Assembly: GCA_031272615.1 (NCBI GenBank)
Contig: JAISTL010000093.1
Coordinates: 1-7,023 of the forward strand
Length of the DNA: 7,023 nt
Direction: 5' to 3'
Source: Methylobacteriaceae bacterium
GTDB taxonomy: Bacteria > Pseudomonadota > Alphaproteobacteria > Rhizobiales > Beijerinckiaceae
The notes beneath the pieces were generated by a model that was not told the origin of the DNA, did not search any database, and saw nothing but the letters and a program-made list of their open reading frames with translations. Shown here one piece after another: positions 1 through 5,401 of this stretch (position 1 is the stretch's first letter; every line of letters begins with the position of its first letter). The position numbers and the translations under genes were made by a program.

Positions 1-2
1 AG

Positions 3-650
3 GAAAAACCGCCTTTGAACTTTCGCTTGGAGGTTTTCGATGATCCGTCACAACTGCCCAGGATAGTGCTGGAGGAACCACCAAATCACTGGAGATTATG
101 GTTTATCTCCGAAGACCGCAACCGCTTGATTCAGTTTCAGGATAATGCGCTGTATTTCAACTGGCGCCAGGACGGCAATCAACCGGAATATCTCGGCTTT
201 GACAATATGATTGCCAAGTTTTCCGATTACCTCCAAAAACTGAGCGAATTCTTTGCCAGCATTGATGCCTCTCTCGACATCAAACAGGCCGAATTGTCAT
301 ATATTAATGCCATCCCGATTGAAAGACACATCGAAATCGGGCAATGGATTAACATAACGTTGTTTGATTCTCTGGAGTCGGCGAATCTGAGCCTGGGAAT
401 CATGCAAACTTTAAAACGGGACAACGCTGTTCCGTATGCCAATCTTTACAGCAGCATTGTCACGGCAAAGCATCGGGAAACGGGAAAGCCGGTCATTCAA
501 GTGAATTTCACAAGTCGGGGACAGCCTGGCTCGTCAGACATCATCGCCGCCTTGGAATTTCTGCAGGATGCCCATGACAAAATCCATGAACGCTTTTTGG
601 CAACCATTACCAGTCATGCCCGGAAACAATGGAACTTGAACAATGTTTGA
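3..650 (+). CDS. TIGR04255-like protein of unknown function, 5' end outside window
   Basis: The frame is open to the window edge, and 216 codons are visible up to the TGA at 648-650. A TTG at 15 has an AGGA at 1-4 and could be read as a start. However, the family-typical block lies only about 25-51 residues after it (W26, then IQFQD, then NWR at 49-51), and TIGR04255 proteins normally carry several dozen more residues before it, including a conserved N-terminal strand. I therefore infer a truncation by the window. Further family-like features are a YINAIPI segment near residue 95 and a mixed alpha/beta pattern. There is no signal peptide and no membrane segment, so it is probably cytoplasmic. 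TIGR04255 is a sporadically distributed family without an established biochemical role, often seen in accessory regions. The stop overlaps the start of the next gene by 8 bases, indicating translational coupling. The region is more A/T-rich than the PTS and dnaK genes. Family assignment is by motif recall, not a search. Confidence 0.75.
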   Translation, partial: EKPPLNFRLEVFDDPSQLPRIVLEEPPNHWRLWFISEDRNRLIQFQDNALYFNWRQDGNQPEYLGFDNMIAKFSDYLQKLSEFFASIDASLDIKQAELSYINAIPIERHIEIGQWINITLFDSLESANLSLGIMQTLKRDNAVPYANLYSSIVTAKHRETGKPVIQVNFTSRGQPGSSDIIAALEFLQDAHDKIHERFLATITSHARKQWNLNNV

Positions 651-1200
651 CTTGCAATCAGCATTAAACGTAGGGGCAATTTCTCCTGTTGCTGTTTCAC
701 CTTATTCCGCCCGGGAACCCCGAGGTCAGTATCTCAGCGAAACTGACTATATTGTTTGCGACAATCCGCCCACCATACCTCAGACATCGGTGACCACCGT
801 ATCAGGAGGCGATCCCGGCTTGAACTGGCGAACAGCATTGGTCAACAAACTGATTGACCTTATTTCTCTGCCGGTAGGCTGGGACGGCTATCAAGGACGC
901 CCTGTTTCCCGGGAAATCGCCGAATTGATTGTCAATCTGCTTCAGGATATTGCAGTGCCTGGAACTCCGTTGCCCGATATTATTCCCGGATCTGACGGCA
1001 CGGCACAAATTGAATGGCACACGGAAAAGTATGATTTGGAGATAGACGTTCTTTCGAAGGATGGTATTTTCGCTTGGCGCAACCATATCGAAAATGACAG
1101 GGAAGAAGAATTCGCCGCGAAAACCGAAACGGACTTGGTCGCCCTGCGCCGATGGGTGAGAGAACTATCGGAACAGGATCTGCCCCATGAAACAGCCTGA
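643..1200 (+). CDS. Conserved hypothetical protein with a WDGY motif, second gene of the triad
   Basis: This encodes 185 residues. The ATG at 643 overlaps the end of the upstream gene by 8 bases, and a weak GGAA lies 8 bases before it. The first 60 residues are rich in Pro, Ser and Thr and look poorly ordered. The compact part begins near residue 61 with a helix leading to W80-D81-G82-Y83 and a short PVS turn. Then follows a second helix (90-104), and a strand pair holding a PxxxPGSDG turn and an IEW strand (110-126), continued by a LEIDV strand (132-136). The C-terminus is a charged helix. I recall uncharacterised bacterial proteins with the same order, a WDGY/WDGYGA loop followed by P..PxxDGxxxxxW, but know no function for them. 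There is no catalytic signature, signal peptide or membrane segment. The 8- and 14-base overlaps on either side suggest it is made in step with both neighbours, possibly as a complex. That is inference. Confidence 0.8.
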   Translation: MFDLQSALNVGAISPVAVSPYSAREPRGQYLSETDYIVCDNPPTIPQTSVTTVSGGDPGLNWRTALVNKLIDLISLPVGWDGYQGRPVSREIAELIVNLLQDIAVPGTPLPDIIPGSDGTAQIEWHTEKYDLEIDVLSKDGIFAWRNHIENDREEEFAAKTETDLVALRRWVRELSEQDLPHETA

Positions 1201-1660
1201 ACGCGATCAATCGGGCAAAGTGATCCCCCATGATCATCCCGAACTCTTCAGCGACGACATGTTGATCCGTCGCATTTCCCCCTATCATCTTACACGGGAG
1301 GGAAATGGTCAACGTGTTTCTTCCAAAGCTTTTCATCCGTCGAGCGCCGCCGGTGAGGGAATGTCTGTTGACATCAAAAAGCTGATTATTCAGGATGGCA
1401 AAACGCCGAGGGACATTATTGCAACGACCGGGGCGTTCATCGGAGCCGTTGAATTCCCCGTTGCGGTGGTGCGAAACGAAGGGTTGTTGGCCGGTTGGGA
1501 CCCCCTTGAGGATAACCCTTATCACGGACAAGTGTGGGGCAAAAAACCGCCGGATCAATTCACGAAGGGAAAGCAGAAGAAAATACTCGCGGCCAGTAAG
1601 TGGACAGAGGGCTTGAGTATTCCGGGAGTTCTCCTTCCCTTTGACTCAGCCTCATCATAA
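1187..1660 (+). CDS. Hypothetical protein, third gene of the triad
   Basis: This encodes 157 residues ending in TAA at 1658-1660. The ATG at 1187 overlaps the previous gene by 14 bases and has AGGA at 1175-1178, 8 bases upstream, which supports this start. Visible blocks are RRISPYHL (28-35), a Ser/Ala/Phe-containing block around 45-62 ending in MSVD, a hydrophobic strand region (80-96), and a block with WDP, N110 and PYHG near 104-114. This pattern (Arg-rich opening, xxAFxxxxxxxxxSVD, then a DPxxxNPxHxxVxG stretch) reminds me of small uncharacterised proteins that sit last in similar accessory operons. I cannot name a family or reaction. No membrane segment or signal peptide is seen. The conserved-looking H113, D105 and N110 might be functional, but this is speculation. 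The last codons may overlap old sequence related to the regulator gene downstream (see the relic at 1666-1713), so the native C-terminus could have been altered. Confidence 0.75.
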   Translation: MKQPERDQSGKVIPHDHPELFSDDMLIRRISPYHLTREGNGQRVSSKAFHPSSAAGEGMSVDIKKLIIQDGKTPRDIIATTGAFIGAVEFPVAVVRNEGLLAGWDPLEDNPYHGQVWGKKPPDQFTKGKQKKILAASKWTEGLSIPGVLLPFDSASS

Positions 1661-1665
1661 TCTGA

Positions 1666-1713
1666 ATGTCGGAGATTTCCAAAGCGCGTAATCTTCCCGT
1701 GCCCTATGCTCTG
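1666..1713 (+). pseudogene. Relic of the 3' end of a second Xre-ImmA-type gene
   Basis: Sixteen codons starting MSEI and including VPY and a final L align in frame with the last 16 codons of the intact regulator gene (3210-3257). By hand I count about 36 of 48 identical bases and 10 of 16 identical residues, including the conserved end VPYxL. The intact gene stops right after this point. The relic instead has CGG and, one base later, runs into the duplicated ptsH tail. No upstream part of the gene survives in recognisable form, although a weak resemblance may extend back to about 1641 (TTGAC..TCAGC, compared with 3190-3200). It is best read as a remnant of a related but diverged gene, not a recent copy of the intact one. 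Confidence 0.6.
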
Positions 1714-1714
1714 C

Positions 1715-1820
1715 GGGCCGGATACCCGAAGCGGCGATTCTACTCCTCCTCCCCGAACCGGTCGGCGACCAGCGCTTCGAGGGCGTCGATACACGCTTCG
1801 GCGTCTTCGACATCCCGTCA
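1715..1820. repeat. Direct repeat copy A: detached 3' end of ptsH
   Basis: Bases 1715-1808 match 3301-3394 with one difference (A at 1791, G at 3377). After a 4-base insertion (GACA, 1809-1812) the match continues for 8 more bases to 1820. Read on the minus strand, the copy holds the last 22 codons of HPr, the TAG stop (1740-1742) and 25 bases downstream of it. The single difference is silent (Cys TGT instead of TGC). The copy has no start and no upstream part, so it is not expressed as a protein. It marks an insertion or recombination event at the 3' end of ptsH. Confidence 0.9.
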
Positions 1821-2091
1821 ATCCGCCGGGCGCCGGTTCACGAGTGTTCGACAAATGCTTCATGATTCTCCGTGACATATCTGAGAGCGATGACGCACAC
1901 ATTGAATCATGCGCGGGCCATATTCACTCCAAACTCACTGAGTTTATTGCATTTTTCCGTCGCAACACCGACACCCGCCTTCGCGGAAAACGTCCCGACA
2001 ACCGACGCGCCACGGGTGTATCCTCTCCACGTTCAAACCGTTGCCCGGGCTGATTGTCTCCCGGTCTGTCCTTCTTGCGGCGTTTTTCATC
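1821..2091. other. Gene-free leader with two inverted repeats
   Basis: No convincing gene lies here. The frame of the downstream regulator is open back to 1872, but that extension (about 91 residues) looks like non-coding sequence and precedes the clear start at 2145. Two symmetric sites stand out. CATGATTC at 1861-1868 is inverted as GAATCATG at 1904-1911. A 15-base near-palindrome at 1931-1945 has arms AAACTCA and TGAGTTT around one C. Either could bind a dimeric regulator such as an Xre protein, but nothing in the sequence proves this. Confidence 0.5.
1931..1945. promoter_or_regulatory. 15-base palindrome, possible operator
   Basis: The arms AAACTCA (1931-1937) and TGAGTTT (1939-1945) are perfect inverted repeats around a single C. 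It lies about 200 bases before the regulator's start, in the gene-free leader. Xre-type helix-turn-helix proteins often bind short palindromes of this size near their own gene. Ownership and function here are inference. It could also be a chance match. Confidence 0.3.
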
Positions 2092-2120
2092 TTGCAATTT
2101 CCATTTCGCAAGAGTATTAT
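2092..2120 (+). promoter_or_regulatory. Candidate sigma70 promoter of the Xre-ImmA gene
   Basis: A -35-like TTGCAA (2092-2097) and a -10-like TATTAT (2115-2120) are separated by 17 bases. They match the consensus at 4 of 6 and 5 of 6 positions. Transcription would start near 2127, leaving a very short leader with AGAGGA at 2129-2134. A 5-base inverted repeat, CTTGC (2091-2095) and GCAAG (2108-2112), spans the -35 box and spacer and could be an autoregulatory operator. Confidence 0.5.
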
Positions 2121-2144
2121 GCAACTTCAGAGGAAAAACGAAGC

Positions 2145-3260
2145 ATGACACCTAATTTGATTGGCGTACGCCTTAAGGCTTTGCGTGAAAAGAAAGGGCT
2201 CACTCAAGAGCGGCTGTCGGATGTTTTCGGGTTCAAAGACCGACAGACCATTTCCGCCATCGAGACGGGTTTGCGTACTGTGACCGCCGATGAGCTGCTG
2301 AAGGCGGCGAAATATTTCAAAGTGGACCCGGACTATTTCGTTGACCCCTTCATCCTTGCCGGCGAAGGACAATTCAGCTGGCGCCGGACACAGGCGACAT
2401 CCAAACAGTTGAATGATTGTCAAACCAAAGCGGAACGCTGGATTGCCCTGTTTCGTGAGCTCGGATCCGAGGATCAGGCCGGTCCCGGGCGTTTCTTCGT
2501 TCGCCCGTCCCTGCGCCTCCACAAGAGAAGCTCCTATGAAGAGGCGGCCCGCATCGGAGAGCTGTTTGCCGCCCGGTTTGCCTTGGGAAATATACCGGCC
2601 GCAAAGTTAATCGACGTGATGGAAGACCAGCTCCATGTTCTGGTGTTGATGATCGATGCCCCTGACAGGATTTCCGGCGCGGCGTGCGTCCTCCCCGATC
2701 TGGACGCCGTCCTTATCAATCGCAGAGACGTGCCGGGCCGCCGGCATTTTGACCTTGCCCACGAACTGTTCCACATTTTGACCTGGCAGACGATGCCGCC
2801 CGAACCTTTGGAGACTCCGGAATACGAAACAAGCGGCCACAGGCGGGTTGAGCATCTGGCCAATAACTTCGCCTCGGCGCTGCTGATGCCCGGAGAGATT
2901 CTGGAGCAAGACCCGGGATGGAAAACCGCCGATGATGATATCCTGCTTGGCTGGCTCGGTCAAACGGCTGAAAAACTTCAAGTGACAGCGGACGCTCTGA
3001 AATGGCGGCTCGTAGACTCCGGCAGGATCACCAGGGAGCGCGGAAAGACATTAAACACGTCGGCTCTCAACAAAACGGCCCGATATGGCGACGAAAACCT
3101 GCCGCCCCTGTTCTCCAAATCCTTCATGAGGGTTCTCGGTACCGGTTTAAGAAGGGGGTTGATCTCCGTACGCCGGGCGGCAACTTTGCTTGACGTCAGC
3201 ATCGATGCAATGTCGGAGATTTTTGTCGCGCATGATCTTGCCGTTCCGTATGACCTGTGA
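2145..3260 (+). CDS. Xre-family regulator fused to ImmA/IrrE metalloprotease
   Basis: This encodes 371 residues. I chose the ATG at 2145 because it has AGAGGA 10 bases upstream (2129-2134), follows a good promoter, and begins directly with the DNA-binding domain. Residues about 5-60 form an Xre helix-turn-helix (LKALREKKGLTQE, then the recognition helix with QTISAIE). Residues about 150-300 are the ImmA/IrrE (COG2856) peptidase: H206-E207-x-x-H210 is the zinc motif and E236, in the EHLANNFA block before LLMP, is the likely third ligand, so the active site appears intact. The conserved C-terminal segment ends in VPYDL. Proteins of this type act in the cytoplasm as repressors or repressor-cleaving switches in mobile elements, toxin-antitoxin loci and stress responses. 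The target here is unknown. The gene sits alone between two copies of the ptsH 3' end and could regulate the three-gene operon upstream, which is inference. No toxin partner is adjacent on its other side. Confidence 0.92.
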   Translation: MTPNLIGVRLKALREKKGLTQERLSDVFGFKDRQTISAIETGLRTVTADELLKAAKYFKVDPDYFVDPFILAGEGQFSWRRTQATSKQLNDCQTKAERWIALFRELGSEDQAGPGRFFVRPSLRLHKRSSYEEAARIGELFAARFALGNIPAAKLIDVMEDQLHVLVLMIDAPDRISGAACVLPDLDAVLINRRDVPGRRHFDLAHELFHILTWQTMPPEPLETPEYETSGHRRVEHLANNFASALLMPGEILEQDPGWKTADDDILLGWLGQTAEKLQVTADALKWRLVDSGRITRERGKTLNTSALNKTARYGDENLPPLFSKSFMRVLGTGLRRGLISVRRAATLLDVSIDAMSEIFVAHDLAVPYDL

Positions 3261-3268
3261 GGCGGCGG

Positions 3269-3301
3269 CATGGCGGCGCCTGGTCGACAGTCTACGCCAT
3301 G
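3269..3301. other. Inverted repeat between convergent genes
   Basis: CATGGCG (3269-3275) and CGCCATG (3295-3301) are perfect 7-base arms around a 19-base loop that itself contains GGCGCC and GTCGAC. It lies between the stops of the regulator (3260) and ptsH (3328 end, minus strand). It could act as a bidirectional transcript end, but there is no T-tract on either side, so a standard intrinsic terminator is not supported. It also abuts the start of the ptsH repeat and is absent from copy A. Confidence 0.35.
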
Positions 3302-3402
3302 GGCCGGATACCCGAAGCGGCGATTCTACTCCTCCTCCCCGAACCGGTCGGCGACCAGCGCTTCGAGGGCGTCGATGCACGCTTCGGCGTCTTCTCCCGT
3401 CA
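3301..3402. repeat. Direct repeat copy B: 3' end of ptsH in place
   Basis: This is the native copy, overlapping the 3' end of the intact ptsH gene plus 25 bases beyond its stop. It matches 1715-1808 at 93 of 94 bases over 3301-3394, then 8 bases (3395-3402) after a gap of 4. The distance between copies is 1586 bases. A repeat spanning a gene's 3' end on both sides of an accessory gene is what site-specific insertion leaves behind. Ordinary duplication with later loss is the alternative. Confidence 0.9.
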
Positions 3403-3613
3403 CCGTGACCTCGATGGTGGTGCCGATGGCGGCGGCCAGGGTCAGCAACCCCATGATCGACAGGCCGTTGACGGTTTCGTCGCCGCGGCTGACGCTGACC
3501 TCAGATTTGAAAGCCGCCGCCGTCTGCACGAACTTGACCGACGCCCGGGCGTGCAGGCCCTTCGTGTTGATAATCGGAAACACACGGGAAAAGGTTTGTG
3601 GAGAAGTGGTCAT
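3326..3613 (-). CDS. ptsH: HPr phosphocarrier protein
   Basis: HPr passes phosphate from enzyme I to EIIA proteins through a histidine and is regulated by phosphorylation of a serine. The ATG at 3613 gives 95 residues. A GTG two codons earlier (3619) would give 97. Neither has a strong ribosome site. Counted from the ATG, the active-site His is residue 21 in GLHARAS and the regulatory Ser is residue 52 in NGLSIMGLL, both intact. E. coli has them at 15 and 46. The extension of several residues is usual in alphaproteobacterial HPr. It lies 35 bases behind manX and completes the hprK-manX-ptsH order. The last 22 codons and the 25 bases after the stop are duplicated at 1715-1808, which points to this 3' end as an insertion site. 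The protein itself is unbroken. Confidence 0.95.
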   Translation of the reverse strand: MTTSPQTFSRVFPIINTKGLHARASVKFVQTAAAFKSEVSVSRGDETVNGLSIMGLLTLAAAIGTTIEVTVTGEDAEACIDALEALVADRFGEEE

Positions 3614-3648
3614 CGTCACTCGGTGCGGAAGGGGAACGGCATGAACTG

Positions 3649-4047
3649 TCAGCGCTTGGTCAGGATGTGCGAGGCGATGTTGATGTGCTTGCGCCCCGCC
3701 TCCTGGGCCTTGTTGACGGCGTCGGCCAAGGGTTCCTCCCGCACGCTCACCAGCTTGATCAGCATCGGCAGGTTGATTCCGGCCACCACCTCGACCCTGT
3801 TTTCCTCCATGAATGACAACGCCAGATTGGACGGAGTCCCCCCGAAGAGATCCGTGAGGATGACAACGCCGTCGCCGGTATTGACCCTCGCGATGGCCTC
3901 CCGGATTTCCCGGCGGTTCTCACCCATATCGTCGTCAGGGTTGATGGAGATGGTCTCCATCGTCTCCTGCGGGCCGACGACGTGTTCCAGCGCCGCCTTG
4001 AATTCGGCTGCCAAGCGGCCGTGGGTTACCAACACCATGCCAATCAT
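3649..4047 (-). CDS. manX: PTS EIIA component, mannose (EIIA-Man) family
   Basis: This encodes 132 residues starting MIGMVLVTHG. I chose the ATG at 4047 because GGAG at 4057-4060 lies 9 bases upstream and because family members begin this way. Earlier in-frame starts at 4056 (ATG) and 4062 (TTG) sit on or over that ribosome site. H9 in VTHG is the phosphorylation site, and the TDLFGGTPSN block (65-74, with D66) is the family signature. It would accept phosphate from HPr. In sugar-transporting systems the partner is EIIB, but no EIIB/EIIC/EIID gene is present here. In alphaproteobacteria this stand-alone EIIA in an hprK cluster is thought to work in signalling, not in sugar uptake. The stop lies 35 bases before ptsH. 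The symbol follows rhizobial usage. The E. coli gene of that name is an EIIAB fusion. Confidence 0.93.
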   Translation of the reverse strand: MIGMVLVTHGRLAAEFKAALEHVVGPQETMETISINPDDDMGENRREIREAIARVNTGDGVVILTDLFGGTPSNLALSFMEENRVEVVAGINLPMLIKLVSVREEPLADAVNKAQEAGRKHINIASHILTKR

Positions 4048-4068
4048 ATCGATCATCTCCAAAGCGCG

Positions 4069-4088
4069 GGGCCGGCAACCGCCGGTCC
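4069..4088 (-). other. Intercistronic hairpin between hprK and manX
   Basis: In the minus-strand transcript CCGGC and GCCGG form a 5-bp stem with a GGUU loop, extended by two G-C pairs beyond one A-C mismatch. There is no U-tract, so it is probably not a terminator. It ends 8 bases before the GGAG ribosome site of manX and could affect manX translation or mRNA stability, though a G/C-rich chance hairpin is quite possible. Confidence 0.35.
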
Positions 4089-4092
4089 GTCA

Positions 4093-4584
4093 TCAATCCC
4101 GAGTATCGACATCAAAACCCTGTCCGGGATAAAGGCAATTTAAGCCAAACCTTATAGCGGAAATCGCACCGGCGTCCAGCACAACCTTCATGAGCGGCAG
4201 CCGCACACCCAGCGGACACTCACTCAAATCCCCGGGCAACGCCGTTCGTACACCGTCTTTGGCGTCAATCACATCCGCCAAAAGATGTAGACGCGCCGAC
4301 GGTTGAAAAGGCACGGTGATGAGTCCCAGCCCCCGCACTTCCAGCTTGCCCTGAAGCAGCGGATGGGGCGACGCGAACAGCTGCCCGTCGGAAACCGAAA
4401 GAATCGTGCGGTCGTCGCTGACCAGGCGGGCATATTCGCCCCGGCAATCCGCCTCATGGAGGATGATGCGCGCCAGCGTCGATTTCCCCGCTCCGGCGGC
4501 GCCGCGGATCAGAATGCCGAAGGGGCCCCAGCGCACACAGCCGGCATGAACGGTTTGGGGAGAGGGCGGCGCGTCACCCGTCAT
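4093..4584 (-). CDS. hprK: HPr kinase/phosphorylase, short alphaproteobacterial form
   Basis: This encodes 163 residues. HprK uses ATP to phosphorylate the regulatory serine of HPr, and usually can also remove it. The Walker A loop GAAGAGKST is at 28-36 (K34). VSDD follows at 55-58 and the HprK signature LEVRGLGLI at 81-89. The usual N-terminal domain of Gram-positive HprK (full length about 310) is absent, as is normal in Alphaproteobacteria, so this is a natural short form and not a truncation. The ATG at 4584 follows the nth stop after only 3 bases, with GGGAG (4593-4597) 8 bases upstream inside nth, so the two are translationally linked. Its substrate ptsH is two genes downstream and has the matching serine. 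In many relatives this gene follows the two-component pair chvG-chvI. Here it follows nth. Confidence 0.93.
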   Translation of the reverse strand: MTGDAPPSPQTVHAGCVRWGPFGILIRGAAGAGKSTLARIILHEADCRGEYARLVSDDRTILSVSDGQLFASPHPLLQGKLEVRGLGLITVPFQPSARLHLLADVIDAKDGVRTALPGDLSECPLGVRLPLMKVVLDAGAISAIRFGLNCLYPGQGFDVDTRD

Positions 4585-4587
4585 GGT

Positions 4588-5289
4588 TCACGCTCCCGCC
4601 GTTTTTTCCGGATACCGGCAGAGGTCGTCGATGGGACACACCGGGCATTCGGGTTTGCGCGCCTTGCAGATATAGCGCCCCAGCAGAATCAGCCAGTGGT
4701 GGGCATGGCGGGCGAATTCCGCCGGCACCCGCGCTTCCAGCGCGTCCTGGGTCGCCCGCGGCGTATCGGCATGAACCAGCGGGATGCGGTTCGCCACCCT
4801 GAAGATGTGGGTGTCCACGGCGATACACGGTTCGCCGAAGGCGACATTGGCGACGACGCTGGCGGTTTTGTGGCCGACGCCCGGCAGGCTTTCCAGCTCT
4901 TCCAGCGTGCGCGGCACCTCGCCGCCGAAACGCTCCACCAGCTGCCGGGAAAGCTCCGCCACGTGTTTGGCCTTGGTGTTGAAATAATTGAGGGAACGGA
5001 TCATGTCACGCAGCTTGTCCTCGCCGAGTTCCACCATCTTCCGCGGCGTGTCGGCAACGGCGAACAGTTGCTGCGTCACCCGGTTGACGCCGACATCCGT
5101 CGCCTGGGCCGAGAGGGTCACCGCCACCAGCAGCGTGAAGGGGTTGGAATAGTTCAATTCACTTTTCGGATCGGGGTTGCGTTCCCTCAGGCGCGAGAAA
5201 ATCCCGTTCCCGGTCACCGCGTCCACCACCTCCATGCTCGCCGCCGCGGAGGCGACGGCCGGTTTTTTTGCGCGTTTCGTTGGCGCCAT
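4588..5289 (-). CDS. nth: Endonuclease III, DNA glycosylase/AP lyase
   Basis: Nth removes oxidised pyrimidines from DNA and cuts the resulting abasic site in base-excision repair. The protein has 233 residues, a little longer than E. coli Nth (211), owing to a basic, Ala-rich N-terminal tail of about 25 residues. The helix-hairpin-helix LPGVGHK (135-141) provides the catalytic lysine K141, and D159 in VDTHIFRVANR is the catalytic aspartate. Four cysteines at 208, 215, 218 and 224 (spacing C-x6-C-x2-C-x5-C) form the 4Fe-4S site. All key residues are present. The ATG at 5289 has an AAGGCGG-type ribosome site 7 bases upstream. It is the first gene of the minus-strand run and is nearly joined to hprK (3-base gap), so it probably shares its transcript with the PTS genes. 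Confidence 0.97.
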   Translation of the reverse strand: MAPTKRAKKPAVASAAASMEVVDAVTGNGIFSRLRERNPDPKSELNYSNPFTLLVAVTLSAQATDVGVNRVTQQLFAVADTPRKMVELGEDKLRDMIRSLNYFNTKAKHVAELSRQLVERFGGEVPRTLEELESLPGVGHKTASVVANVAFGEPCIAVDTHIFRVANRIPLVHADTPRATQDALEARVPAEFARHAHHWLILLGRYICKARKPECPVCPIDDLCRYPEKTAGA

Positions 5290-5401
5290 GGGATATCCGC
5301 CTTTGCTGTTCCGACCCCGCCGCCTCCCGACAAATCGGATAATTCAGCGGCAATAATCGCTTTTTTTGTTACCCGGGTTCTTGCACTGGAGCGATAGCAT
5401 T

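Noticed and set aside
980..1558. Minus-strand open frame of 192 codons
   Set aside because: It lies opposite the second and third operon genes, which have overlapping starts and ribosome sites. No motif or ribosome site supports it.
1677..1688. 11-base match (TCCAAAGCGCG) with the region before manX near 4058
   Set aside because: It is short, has no flanking similarity, and is within what chance allows in this composition.
1872..2144. In-frame extension of the Xre-ImmA gene by about 91 codons upstream
   Set aside because: The extension has no domain character, the promoter and ribosome site lie inside it, and the helix-turn-helix starts naturally at 2145.
3257..4132. Long + strand open frame (291 codons)
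   Set aside because: It is antisense to ptsH and manX, whose family signatures and ribosome site are clear.
5346..5368. Intrinsic terminator-like AGCG...CGCT followed by seven T on the + strand
   Set aside because: The stem is only 4-5 pairs and no + strand gene ends nearby. The neighbouring gene nth starts in the opposite direction.
4303..5397. Long + strand open frame (364 codons)
   Set aside because: It lies antisense to hprK and nth, which carry complete catalytic motifs, and its sequence is low-complexity Arg/His-rich, typical of a shadow frame.
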